64,000 bases of DNA from Enterococcus mundtii (GCF_013394305.1 NZ_AP019810.1:868001-932000); one strand, 5' to 3'; shown: positions 26,753-35,918, numbered from the stretch's first letter. A program made the numbers and translations. Notes: generated by a model not told the origin, from the sequence alone.

Positions 26753-26950
26753 AAAAAAGAAATTTCTGTTGAGAATATCACCCCTTCGATCGCACAATAT
26801 TTAGATTTAGGAAAACATAACAAAAACATCTTTGTTGTTAGGAACTGGGCATATTTGACTGATTATACCCACTTTCAATACACAGAAAGTTGGCATCAAG
26901 TCGATTCATTCAAATTCGTTTTGTTGGCTGATCGGCCGATGAATCACTAA
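26753..26950 (+). pseudogene. C-terminal fragment of a GntR/UTRA regulator
   Basis: About 65 codons in frame to a stop at 26950 read as the end of a UTRA ligand-binding domain: ITPSIAQYLDLGK, IFVVRNWAYL and YTESWHQVDSFKFVLLA. The HTH domain is gone. It is divergent from the neighbouring remnant, as expected if an internal deletion fused a regulator and its target gene. Confidence 0.6.
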
Positions 26951-26967
26951 TTGAGTCAAATAAAAAT

Positions 26968-27003
26968 GCCATTGGAAGAGAGAACTCTTCCAATGGCATT
27001 TTT
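26968..27003. terminator. bidirectional terminator
   Basis: AATGCCATTGGAAGA pairs with TCTTCCAATGGCATT around GAGAAC, with A5 on the left and T6 on the right. Confidence 0.9.
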
Positions 27004-27016
27004 TCATTATCACTAA

Positions 27017-28489
27017 TTAAAACAAAACAGTTGCTGGATCAATCAATTGCGCTTGAGCTAAGCTGTTGTCACGACTGATCTCAAAATGCAGATGGCTGCC
27101 TGTACTATTACCAGTAGAACCGACAAACCCAATGATTTGTCCTTGTTCAACTTCATCATCAACTTTCACAACGTATTCTTGTTGATGAGCATAAAGCGCT
27201 GTTGTGCCATCTTCATGTTCAATGGCAACATAATTTCCCCATGAAGGATGGAATTCTGCTTTGATCACAGTACCCGCTTTACTAGCATAGATTGGCTCCC
27301 CTTGAGGTGCCGCAAAATCTAATCCACGGTGGAATTCACCACCACGAGGACCAAATGGGCTAGAAATCGTATAATTTCTTAATGGCACGATATATCCTTC
27401 TTTATTCACTTCAGGTCCGGCAACTTCTTTGTCATATTGTTCTAAATCATAAGTTTCGATCAGACCATTTAGTTTTTCGTTATATCTTGTATCTGTTGCG
27501 TAACGGCCTGTTAAAAATTCTGTTGCTTCTTTATAAGTTTCTGCATTGGATTTCCAAGCACCTGAATAGAACTCACTATTTCCAGTCAATCCTTCAGTCA
27601 TTAATTTAGCATAGTCTTCAAGACTTTCTTCATAGTTGGCATATTTTCTGAATGTTGCTTGGATCGTATACAATGTACCATCACCAGCATCTTCTTGTGT
27701 GGCAAAAGTCACACCATTGCCCTCATGTGTACCTTTGATCCCAAAAAGATTGTAGTTAGGGGCTTGCGCCAACTGGCTTTGTCCACTAGCTGATTCTAAA
27801 ATCGCTTGGGCGATCATCACTGATGCGTATAAATCATGTTCTTGCCCGATTTCTCGAGAAGATTCACCGATTTTGCGAATGAAGCTCTCAACTGATTCAT
27901 CTTTTTCAAAATGGATCGATCCTTCATCCGTTTCTTGACTTGATGGTACAAGATCTTGAATCGGTGTAGTTGCAGAAGGTTGACGTACCTCTTGAGCAAC
28001 TGGCGCTGCAGGAGCAGGCGTTGGTGCCACAGGTGCAGCTGGTTGTGTCGGCTGACTCGGCTGTGGTGTAGTTGGTTGTGTTTCTCCAGTAGAACCGCCA
28101 GTTGATGGTGGCGTTGGTTTTTGTGGCTGACTCGGCTGTGTTGGCTCTGTCGGCTTCGTCGGTTCTGTTGGTTTTGTCGGCTCCGTTGGTTTTGTTTCCT
28201 CCGGTGTGCTTGGCTCTGTCGGTTCTGAAGTATCAGGTGTGGTTGGTTCACTTGAATCACCAGTAGACGGTGGCGTTGATTCTTCTGTACCATCTGTTGT
28301 TGTATCTGTTGTGTTATCTTCACCTGTGATATCAGACGAATCCGTCGTTGTTTCTGTTTGGGCTTCCGCTGTTACTGGTTGGTCCGCAGAAAAAACTTGT
28401 TCATCTGCTAATACTTGTAAAGGCGTAGTTAGTAACATTTGTGAAAGAAATACAAATGAAACTAATTTATACGTAGACTTTTTTTTCAA
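27017..28489 (-). CDS. secreted peptidoglycan hydrolase, glucosaminidase plus M23
   Basis: A 490-aa exported enzyme. A signal peptide (to about residue 28, PLQVLADEQ) is followed by a long Thr/Glu/Pro-rich linker with PTEPTKPTEPTKPTEP repeats (about 45-185). A glucosaminidase domain (about 215-345; SVMIAQAILESASGQSQLA, NYNLFGIKG) cuts glycan strands. An M23 domain (about 375-490) has the zinc motifs HRGLDFA and HLHFE and should cut peptide stems. TTG start with AAGGATG upstream. Likely a cell-separation or remodelling enzyme. Confidence 0.88.
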   Translation of the reverse strand: MKKKSTYKLVSFVFLSQMLLTTPLQVLADEQVFSADQPVTAEAQTETTTDSSDITGEDNTTDTTTDGTEESTPPSTGDSSEPTTPDTSEPTEPSTPEETKPTEPTKPTEPTKPTEPTQPSQPQKPTPPSTGGSTGETQPTTPQPSQPTQPAAPVAPTPAPAAPVAQEVRQPSATTPIQDLVPSSQETDEGSIHFEKDESVESFIRKIGESSREIGQEHDLYASVMIAQAILESASGQSQLAQAPNYNLFGIKGTHEGNGVTFATQEDAGDGTLYTIQATFRKYANYEESLEDYAKLMTEGLTGNSEFYSGAWKSNAETYKEATEFLTGRYATDTRYNEKLNGLIETYDLEQYDKEVAGPEVNKEGYIVPLRNYTISSPFGPRGGEFHRGLDFAAPQGEPIYASKAGTVIKAEFHPSWGNYVAIEHEDGTTALYAHQQEYVVKVDDEVEQGQIIGFVGSTGNSTGSHLHFEISRDNSLAQAQLIDPATVLF

Positions 28490-28810
28490 TTTTCTTACAT
28501 CCTTTTCTTTAGTTATTTTTAAGATACATGTTAGTTATGAATTTTTTGTTAAAAAAATAATAATTTTTATAAAGTAATAACAATTATTTATCTCATATTA
28601 ATGCTTCGTTCCACTACTAATAACAAACGTTAAGTGAAAATATCTAGCGAACACTGAGATAATACGACAGACTTTTACTTTATTATAATTCATTTTAACA
28701 GGAATAAGAAGAGTTAAGCAGTCCATATTTTTTCATCATTAAGAGCAAAATTTGAACTTGACATTGATTTTTCCCCATTTTTTTTACCGAGTAATATCAA
28801 ATAATCTATA

Positions 28811-28852
28811 AAAAAAGCCCTCCAAATATTGCTATTCAACTATTTGGAGGAC
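28811..28852 (-). terminator. terminator after the LPXTG gene remnant
   Basis: CCTCCAAATA (28819-28828) pairs with TATTTGGAGG (28841-28850); the minus strand continues GCTTTTTTT. The rest of 28490-28958 is intergenic with no gene seen. Confidence 0.8.
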
Positions 28853-28958
28853 AGTCTCTGCTAAATTGATATCGAAAAAAAGATAGAATAACCAATCCTA
28901 TTAGTGAAGTTTACTACAAATTAAATACAGTTTGATTATTCAGTTTTTTTACGTCCAG

Positions 28959-29290
28959 TCAAATCATTGTTTCCTTTTTTACTGCAACGATTAGTACAAC
29001 TACTACTAAGACACCTCCTAGAGCGATTCGCATATAAAAAACAGATTTTCCCGTTTTAGGAAGAAATGATTCTCTTAAACCATTTTTCTTTGGAGCGGAT
29101 CTTCTTGGCTATGGTTGATTAGGAAACTCTTTTTCTGGTGTGGCTTCGTTATTCACTTTGACTTTAACGATGCTTAAACAAACTTTTATATCATTGATTT
29201 TTCCATATTCGGCGATGATCGTTCTATCTTTATAAATTTGACTTGGCAGCTGTGGGGCGTCGTTTTCACTTGTCAATCTATCTTCAATAA
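28959..29290 (-). pseudogene. 3' remnant of an LPXTG cell-wall-anchored protein
   Basis: Minus-strand translation gives an extracellular-type segment (SENDAPQLPSQIYKDRTIIA, EATPEKEF), an in-frame TAG (29109-29111), then ESFLPKTGKSVFYMRIALGG and a hydrophobic VLVVVVLIVAV with a basic tail. LPKTG is a sortase signal. A one-base slip near the end truncates the tail. The remnant starts within 10 bp of the ADP-ribosylglycohydrolase stop codon, so the upstream island probably replaced the rest of this gene. Confidence 0.75.
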
Positions 29291-29298
29291 TTCATCGT

Positions 29299-30870
29299 CT
29301 ATTCAAAATAATATCTGTAAACTTTTTCTACAAACAAACGTATCTCTTTTTTATATGAGCATTTTTTTCTAACTTCATTTTCTATTTGCTCTACATCTAA
29401 TTCTCCAAAAATATCTAAAGGTTTATTTCGAAGCATACGTATGGTTTCACTTAGTAAAGAGGTAAACTTTTCTAGAGTAATTCTTTGAGGTAAAGTATTT
29501 TGTAGTTCGATTATTTGTTCTGGTGAAAGTTCCAAATCAAAGAGTTCACTTCTCCTTAACTCAGTGTCCTCATTTTTAAAGACAGGTTTTTGTAACTTAC
29601 AGTAAAATGTTTGACTCTCTTCATTTTTTAATACAAAGACTTCTTTATTTTTCTGTGACCTTATAGGGTATTTATCTACAACTGTTAGATTGTCAAAAGG
29701 ACCTAGCTTTACAGACTTTTTCTTTCTATCATTTCCATGTAGTTCTTTTATCAAATTTTTTGATTCAGAAAAATTCCACATATCTCTTCTTTCGGGAATG
29801 GTTGCTTCCGGTATCGTTTTAGCCAACTGAGTGATATACTCAACATCTTGAACACCCAACCATTCTGATTTGATCCATCGTGTGCCATGGATTGCTCCTA
29901 ATAAACCACCTGTTGCTGCCGCATTTGTATCCGTGTCACTCCCTTCAAAAAAAGCGATCTCTAACAATCCATTCTGTGGATCTATAGAGAATTTAGATAC
30001 GATATAGATCGCTGTCAAACAAGTAACGACTCCTGAACCTTTCACTTTCGGATTATTGCAGTCTAATTTCGATAACGTCTCAGATGTTTGATCAAATAAT
30101 CCATTTGCTAACGTTTCTTTTATTAATGTTAATCCATCAAATAACTCTTCTCCCGTCTGTTCCCACAGTTTTTGATAATTTATACCTATAGAAAATGAAG
30201 CATTCAACCAATCATTGATATTATTAGGTACAGGAAACTTAGACCATTCTTCTTTTTTATTAATGAGATAGTCAACTAATTCCCCATATTTCATTTGTTT
30301 GTTGTTGGTAATCAGATACTCCGCAGCTTTTCCATAGACTAACGCACTCAAAATAGCTCTAGGATGTCCATGGGTAGATATTCCATTCAAAAATATTTTT
30401 TGATTCATTTCTTCACTACTTATATTTTTCTCATAAGCATGCGAAATGACCCTCATGACTACACCATTTCCACCCGCTTCAAAATAGGATTGGATGGCAC
30501 TCTTATTTTGCTTCCACGGTGGTTTGCCATTCGACCATGAACGAGCAGCGCGCTTCGTAGCTCCTCCTCCTCCACGTTCATAAAGCAACCACGAAGGTAA
30601 TTCGCTTCTTCCAAAATAAGATAGAAAATTACGATAGTTTAACGCCCTCGCAGTCGCTAGCGTCAGTTGGGTATCATCACTGTAACTTCCTTTTTGTATG
30701 ATTTCTTCTGTATAGGTGTGACCATAACCCGAACGTCTTACCCATTTTTGAAAATCTGTACTCCTAGCAGATTTATTTTTTGTTTGACTTCTTTCTTGTG
30801 GCCATCCCATGGCATCACCGATTGCAACCCCTAATAAAGATCCCAGATATTTATCTTCTATTGAGTTCAT
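29299..30870 (-). CDS. ADP-ribosylglycohydrolase with C-terminal extension
   Basis: A 523-aa protein. Residues 1-380 are an ADP-ribosyl-glycohydrolase (ARH/DraG) domain that removes ADP-ribose from modified targets; Mg-site motifs are GDAMGWPQE (18-26), SDDTQL (64-69), GNGVVMR (134-140), THGHP (166-170) and EGSDTDTNAA (309-318). About 140 further residues (Lys/Glu-rich, ELFDLELSPEQIIELQNTLP) are not part of the usual fold and could bind the neighbouring transferase. ATG at 30870 follows AGGAG. It is 10 nt after the DarT-like gene, suggesting the antitoxin or reversal partner. Confidence 0.8.
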   Translation of the reverse strand: MNSIEDKYLGSLLGVAIGDAMGWPQERSQTKNKSARSTDFQKWVRRSGYGHTYTEEIIQKGSYSDDTQLTLATARALNYRNFLSYFGRSELPSWLLYERGGGGATKRAARSWSNGKPPWKQNKSAIQSYFEAGGNGVVMRVISHAYEKNISSEEMNQKIFLNGISTHGHPRAILSALVYGKAAEYLITNNKQMKYGELVDYLINKKEEWSKFPVPNNINDWLNASFSIGINYQKLWEQTGEELFDGLTLIKETLANGLFDQTSETLSKLDCNNPKVKGSGVVTCLTAIYIVSKFSIDPQNGLLEIAFFEGSDTDTNAAATGGLLGAIHGTRWIKSEWLGVQDVEYITQLAKTIPEATIPERRDMWNFSESKNLIKELHGNDRKKKSVKLGPFDNLTVVDKYPIRSQKNKEVFVLKNEESQTFYCKLQKPVFKNEDTELRRSELFDLELSPEQIIELQNTLPQRITLEKFTSLLSETIRMLRNKPLDIFGELDVEQIENEVRKKCSYKKEIRLFVEKVYRYYFE

Positions 30871-30880
30871 CCTCTCACTC

Positions 30881-31555
30881 CTATTCCATATAAAGACTTT
30901 CTTCAGGGATATCACCGGCTCTTAATTTATTCGCCAAATTTTTGTCATACATATCTGCACAAGTAAAAATTTTAATTGTGGATAGATCACATTGAGCAAT
31001 TTCAAGACGATTCAATTCTTTCTTCGCTTGTGCTTGGTCTCTAAATACAATTCCTTTAATATTTGTCTTTGAGATCGAATGTCTTATTAGCACCTCCGCT
31101 TGATTATCAGTAGGTGAGCAGATCAACATATTCTTTGTTCTGTTCAATTCCATCTTCCCTACTGATCTAGACTTATACAGACTCTTGAAACTCGATAGAC
31201 CACTCCTTATGAGTTTCCCACTTTCTGTAGCAGCATTACATGGACAAAAAAGAGTTTGATCATTAATGACACTAGGAGAAATCAACAAAATAGAGAATTC
31301 TTTAAATAAATCAAGCCTATTCCTCTTCTCTAACTCATATAAATAATAGACATTAGGGTATTCGATTGAACAACAAATATAATCTTCTTTACCATCAATT
31401 CTATTTAGATCATTTTTTTCCAGATCTTCTTTGATAAAATTGTTCGCAAGGATCTTACCATCTCTATCCAATATCTTGGGCAAATTTTTGGACTTAGTAA
31501 AATGGCACAAACGAGTAATTTTTCTCTCACTAATATATGATTCATACTCATTCAT
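30881..31555 (-). CDS. DarT-like ADP-ribosyltransferase
   Basis: A 224-aa protein of the DarT/DUF4433 type, whose best-known members ADP-ribosylate thymidine in single-stranded DNA. The N-terminal NAD-site motif RLCHFTKSKNLPKIL (15-29), the CCSIEYPN strand (61-68) and the candidate catalytic Glu154 in NQAEVLIRHSI are visible. The ATG overlaps the helicase stop by 8 nt (ATGAATGA). Sequence is diverged from classic DarT, which is paired with the macrodomain antitoxin DarG; here the partner is an ARH-type enzyme. Confidence 0.7.
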   Translation of the reverse strand: MNEYESYISERKITRLCHFTKSKNLPKILDRDGKILANNFIKEDLEKNDLNRIDGKEDYICCSIEYPNVYYLYELEKRNRLDLFKEFSILLISPSVINDQTLFCPCNAATESGKLIRSGLSSFKSLYKSRSVGKMELNRTKNMLICSPTDNQAEVLIRHSISKTNIKGIVFRDQAQAKKELNRLEIAQCDLSTIKIFTCADMYDKNLANKLRAGDIPEESLYME

Positions 31556-32951
31556 AACCGTTCCTCAAATCATATAAACTTGTATCCTCTGGCAATAGTT
31601 CAGTTAATTTGTCCACATACGTAATTATTACTCCAGATTTTGCCCGCGTCACACTTACATAGATCAATTTGACAAATTTTACTAGCGCGTCTTGTTTGCT
31701 ACCATATTTAGCTATTTCCTCTTCTGTAGGCATATATCGATCACTCATAAATGGTAAGAAAACTAAATCAAATTCTAATCCTTTAGCAGAATGATAAGTT
31801 CCGATGTGCAAGTTGTCAGTATTCTTCCATTTACCCATGTCTTTTTTTAATATTGTATGCTCAATTCCTTTTTCAGCAAAAATAGACGCTATTAAATTGA
31901 CATCTTCTCTCGTTTTGACTAGCACTGCTTTGGTTCTTGATACATCCGAGTTGTCTACTAAACCCATCAAAGATTCTATTTCCTCTTTTTTGTCTCTACA
32001 TTTTATTACAAGAGGATTTGGACCAACCACATCTGGAACAATGGAGTCGATTTTATCATTCTCATCAATTTCAAAAAAGGGTAATTCCGAAATTGCTTTC
32101 GCTAACTTTCCGACTCCTGATTTGTTTCGATAGTTTTTTTCCAATTTCCAAATCTTGACATTATTTAGTCCCGCAGAACGCCATGAAATCCTACTTCCAT
32201 AAATTTGTTGATTCTCATCACCAAAGAAATTGATACTACCATCTTTCGATACTAGCATACTCAAAGACTTCAACATCATTGGCGAAAAGTCTTGACCTTC
32301 GTCAACAAGTATATATTTATATCGCTTTTCCGTATCATCTCTTTGCGCTTCTTCAAACACCGCTGTAGCTATACTATCCCAATCATATAAATAGCCTCTT
32401 TTATTCCTTAGATCTACATATTGTTGGTAGACTTCGTAAAAATAGATTCTGTTTTTCCTTAAAATCCGAGCATCCCGTCTTCCAGTTCGTTCAATTTTAA
32501 TATACGTCTCTTGATCCATTATTCCCATTTTTTGTATCCATTCAATTTCATCGATAAAAATATCCATATGTCGTTCTAACGTATTCTCATCAGGATATTT
32601 ATTTTTCACTTTATCTAGCGCCTCTGCAATAAGTTTATTTTTTGATTGTAAGATGGCGTTTGTCTCCATTTTACCTCTTGAATTCAGATACCCTCGTGCC
32701 AACTTATGATAGTTTTGAATCAATAAATTTTTGGGAGAATCTTCTAATATAAACTCCATATATTTAATAAGTGTCCTATTATATGTAAGTATAAGGACTA
32801 TATCATCAGGGTAATTTTTTGCCATATTTATCGCCCTAACTAAAGCAATAGTTGTCTTTCCGCTTCCTGCCGTACCTAAAACAACAATATTATCTTCATC
32901 AGAAAGATATAGTACATCCACTTGTTTTCCTTCAGGTTTTGGTAATCCCAT
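31548..32951 (-). CDS. UvrD/Rep-like SF1 helicase
   Basis: A short superfamily 1 helicase (467 aa). Motif I GTAGSGKTTIAL (about 32-43), Walker B ILVDEGQDFSP, motif III FGDENQQIYGSRI, motif IV-type NYRNKSG, motif V TYHSAKGLEFDLVFLP and motif VI YVSVTRAKSGVIITY are complete. The 1B/2B insertions of UvrD are much reduced, as in defence-associated helicases. Start ATG at 32951 with GGAGG seven bases upstream. First gene of a tightly overlapping operon with a DarT-like transferase and an ADP-ribosylglycohydrolase. Confidence 0.85.
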   Translation of the reverse strand: MGLPKPEGKQVDVLYLSDEDNIVVLGTAGSGKTTIALVRAINMAKNYPDDIVLILTYNRTLIKYMEFILEDSPKNLLIQNYHKLARGYLNSRGKMETNAILQSKNKLIAEALDKVKNKYPDENTLERHMDIFIDEIEWIQKMGIMDQETYIKIERTGRRDARILRKNRIYFYEVYQQYVDLRNKRGYLYDWDSIATAVFEEAQRDDTEKRYKYILVDEGQDFSPMMLKSLSMLVSKDGSINFFGDENQQIYGSRISWRSAGLNNVKIWKLEKNYRNKSGVGKLAKAISELPFFEIDENDKIDSIVPDVVGPNPLVIKCRDKKEEIESLMGLVDNSDVSRTKAVLVKTREDVNLIASIFAEKGIEHTILKKDMGKWKNTDNLHIGTYHSAKGLEFDLVFLPFMSDRYMPTEEEIAKYGSKQDALVKFVKLIYVSVTRAKSGVIITYVDKLTELLPEDTSLYDLRNGYE

Positions 32952-33063
32952 AAAATAACCTCCACTATTTTATTTATCCAGATATCTCCCCCACGAAGAA
33001 AAGCGCTTACGAAAATTTATTGATTTGTCCCGGAACCTCCTTTATCAATTATTTTATATTATC

Positions 33064-33093
33064 ATTATATACACTGAATTGTTAAACCGTAAA
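33064..33093 (-). promoter_or_regulatory. promoter of the helicase-DarT-ARH operon
   Basis: Minus strand: TTTACG (33088-33093), 18-base spacer, perfect TATAAT (33064-33069). The leader to the ATG is about 100 nt and holds an AAGCGCTT palindrome (33000-33007) resembling the core of a CcpA site, and an AGGAGG (about 33034) not followed by a start codon. Confidence 0.6.
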
Positions 33094-33200
33094 GTTATAA
33101 TCTGTATTTAAAATAACTTTTATTTTTTAATAAGAAGAGAGGTTATGAAAAAATTATTCCGCGACTTCTCTTAAGCAACATTATTTGATCAAAAATAAAA

Positions 33201-33239
33201 GAATCGATTTAAGCATATTTCATGCTTAAATCGATTCTC
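33201..33239 (-). terminator. terminator
   Basis: GAATCGATTTAAGCAT pairs with ATGCTTAAATCGATTC; the minus strand continues TTTTATTTTTTG. It follows the RhuM-like pseudogene and shields the helicase promoter region. Confidence 0.75.
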
Positions 33240-33251
33240 GATGAAATTATT

Positions 33252-33585
33252 TCAATTAAAACTAACCAAACGTACTGTGTCCGGAAATATAACAAACTGA
33301 AGAATTGTTAAATCACATAACTGTTTATCTTTTTGAGGATGTTTATATAAGGTGGTCGCCTTTTTTACTAACCTTCCACCCTCTTTTTGAACTGTTTCCA
33401 TTTTGGAAATAGTTCGATCTTCTATCAATTCACTAGAATTAAATATATTTTTCAGATGTTTACTAATTGCCGGAATGCCAACATCAAAAGCTTCGAAATC
33501 GTCTTTTGTGTTGCCCAAATGGTCTCAGCTTGACCATTTCTTCACTGTATTCATACATCAAAAAATTGGATTTCATCCAACTTGA
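33252..33585 (-). pseudogene. frameshifted RhuM-family gene
   Basis: Three frames together read like the N-terminal part of a RhuM (virulence/DNA-binding) protein: MKSNFLMYEYSEEMVKL, then WATQKTISKL, then FDVGIPAISKHLKNIFNSSE and TISKMETVQKEGGRLVKKA. RhuM proteins normally continue for about 200 more residues, so the gene is both frameshifted and truncated. Such genes are common in restriction and defence loci. Confidence 0.65.
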
Positions 33586-33815
33586 TTTATTCTCCCTTCT
33601 TGATTCCATCTGTATTTTATTAAGATAGTTGCTAAAATTGTCACGATACTTGATTCATATCATATGTAACTCGAATGAACATTGTTCTTATTTGGCAACT
33701 CCCCAAAAATATTGTGTTCAACTGATTTATTTGTGTTATAGCAAAAAATCGTGTTACTAATATATACGCCAAATATTGCCATGAAATTATAGTAGGTATT
33801 ATTATTTACAGAAAA

Positions 33816-33849
33816 AACTAAGACTTTGTTCAAAGTCTTAGTTTTTTAG
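33816..33849. terminator. bidirectional terminator
   Basis: AAAACTAAGACTTTG pairs with CAAAGTCTTAGTTTT with a two-base loop, T6 on the right. It follows the GIY-YIG/helicase gene on the minus strand. The remaining 33586-33908 is AT-rich without a gene. Confidence 0.8.
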
Positions 33850-33908
33850 ATTTCAAGAGTATTTATTTATATAATAAAATGACTGGGTGTATACAACACA
33901 CGATATAA

Positions 33909-35573
33909 TTATAATCCAATACGTTGTTTAAATATTTTTTCTACATCTTTATCTTCAAAATATACTCGACATCCATCAATTCCTCTTGTAAGAAGTACGT
34001 AATATATATTCAAAATATATTCAGTTAATTCAGATAAAGAAAATTCTTTTTTTAGAGGTGTCCCACCACTATCCTTATAATTACTAGGTACTGCCATTAT
34101 TTGATTATCTATTACCGTGATATCATTTCCTATAATTACTCCAGAATAATTCAGATCATATCCTTGAATTGAATGTATAGATCCAATTTCTTTTTGTGAA
34201 TTAGGTTTTTTTATCCAATCTTCATAAGTGGAGTTCCATCTTCTATTAATACCGTCTATTTCCCAATCATAAGGTAACTCATATAATTTTTTTCCTTTGT
34301 TAGACTTTTTATTTATATTAGATTTCCATTCTCTACAGTATCCAGCTATTACTCTATTAGTTGTTTCAGGATAGGCATGAGAGTGAAGCTCTACATACTC
34401 GATAACTTCATTAAAATTATCCGCGATGCCAAAGTAGTCATTTTTGAATACATCTAAATTAAAATTTTTATCTTCACTTAATTGTAGAGCATACAAAATC
34501 CCTTTTAAATAGTCTTCTCCTGAAAAATTACCATCACCACTAATTCTAAATTGTTGTGATAAAGTTAATTTTTTATAATTAATAGTTAATTTTCGAATTT
34601 CAGAAGGAGTAATATTTTGCGGTTTAATTCCTTGATAGGAATCGTATAACAAAACCAACCCCTCAGTTATTTCTTCTAAGAGTGTAATTTCATCATCATC
34701 TTTATTAAGGTGCCTTCTTGAATTAGGATGACCCTTTGTATAGTATTTTTTTAACTTGTGTGCTTCATCAACAATTATGATATCAAATTTTTCTTTGTTT
34801 TTCTTAGCATCTGTTATCAACTGTGAACTAGTCTTAACAAATAATCTATTATTCAAGTTTATAGATTTAAAAATTAAATTAAACTGTTTTCTTAAATTCC
34901 CAGTTGTAACAACACCAATCTTTAAATTAGGGTTATTTATTGCTAGGGAAAAAGCTAAATTTGTAAATAATACAGACTTACCTGAACCCGCGGGTGCTTC
35001 GACTATAAATTTTCCTGAAGGATCAGTTTCAATTTCATCAATAATTTCTTTTTGCTTTACGGATAGTTGTTTAAATGGAGAATATTTAAATAACAAACTT
35101 TCTCTCAATTTATTTATATTTTTATTTTTGGATAAACCTAGCTCAAATAATTCATTTTTCCATAATCTATAAAATACACTAGAACGAATTTCCTCTTTAT
35201 TTTTATAAACTAATTTTGTTTGTCCATTATTGCCATTTGCCAAAACAAAATTAGTTTCATCAGATTCAGCGACCATATAATTAAGTAGTAAGGATTCCAA
35301 ATCTAATACAGCCGATTTATGAAATAGGTTAGAATAGATAACTAGACATTCAGTATACTCACGATAATCAGTTTTAGGTTCTTTTTCAGCTAAATGCTCT
35401 CTATGTCTATTATTAAAGCAACTAGTTTCACCAACATAAATTATTTTTCTTTCTAGATTATAATATATATACGTAACTGGATTATTATTTAATATATCAT
35501 TTTCTATTTTTGATAGATTATTCGATATCCATCCATTGTTTAACTGTAGTTTTAAAACTCGATAATACGACAT
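33909..35573 (-). CDS. GIY-YIG nuclease fused to DUF2075-type helicase
   Basis: A 554-aa two-domain protein. Residues 30-100 form a GIY-YIG nuclease (TYIYYNLERKIIYVGETS, then NRHREHL; candidate metal Glu in LDLESLLLNY). Residues 170-554 are a P-loop helicase of the DUF2075/SF1 type: Walker A VEAPAGSGKS (191-200), Walker B IIIVDEAHKL, and the late motifs IGSIHSIQGYD and YVLLTRGIDG. The ATG at 35573 follows GGGGAG. The gene is clearly more AT-rich than its core neighbours. Likely a single-gene nucleic-acid defence factor; that role is inferred. Confidence 0.78.
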   Translation of the reverse strand: MSYYRVLKLQLNNGWISNNLSKIENDILNNNPVTYIYYNLERKIIYVGETSCFNNRHREHLAEKEPKTDYREYTECLVIYSNLFHKSAVLDLESLLLNYMVAESDETNFVLANGNNGQTKLVYKNKEEIRSSVFYRLWKNELFELGLSKNKNINKLRESLLFKYSPFKQLSVKQKEIIDEIETDPSGKFIVEAPAGSGKSVLFTNLAFSLAINNPNLKIGVVTTGNLRKQFNLIFKSINLNNRLFVKTSSQLITDAKKNKEKFDIIIVDEAHKLKKYYTKGHPNSRRHLNKDDDEITLLEEITEGLVLLYDSYQGIKPQNITPSEIRKLTINYKKLTLSQQFRISGDGNFSGEDYLKGILYALQLSEDKNFNLDVFKNDYFGIADNFNEVIEYVELHSHAYPETTNRVIAGYCREWKSNINKKSNKGKKLYELPYDWEIDGINRRWNSTYEDWIKKPNSQKEIGSIHSIQGYDLNYSGVIIGNDITVIDNQIMAVPSNYKDSGGTPLKKEFSLSELTEYILNIYYVLLTRGIDGCRVYFEDKDVEKIFKQRIGL

Positions 35574-35879
35574 ATTTCTCCCCATAAATTTTTACTTATT
35601 TCTTGTATTTATTATAACATAAAACAATTTATTGTTTTTCATGTTATTGTCGTAATTATCTGTCTATAACTATCACTTATTTCGTTATTAATAGTGTTTT
35701 TTATTTAAATATAAGCTACTATTATTATTTAGAATATATGATTTAATGTAATAATTTGTATTTTTTTAATTATAGCCATTAAGATATCAAAATAAAGTAT
35801 CTATCTTTTTTTGTTGAACAAATATTTCTCTTTATTCTTTGTGTTAGTTAAATTCAAAATCGCTTTATCTTAGTCGACA

Positions 35880-35915
35880 AAAAACTCCGAAACCTCAAAT
35901 AAGTCTCAGAGTTAA
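35880..35915 (-). terminator. terminator of the corrinoid/iron transport operon
   Basis: Minus strand AACTCTGAGAC pairs imperfectly with GTTTCGGAGTT, followed by TTTTTTG. The upstream stretch 35574-35880 is very AT-rich and holds no gene. Confidence 0.65.
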
Positions 35916-35918
35916 TTA

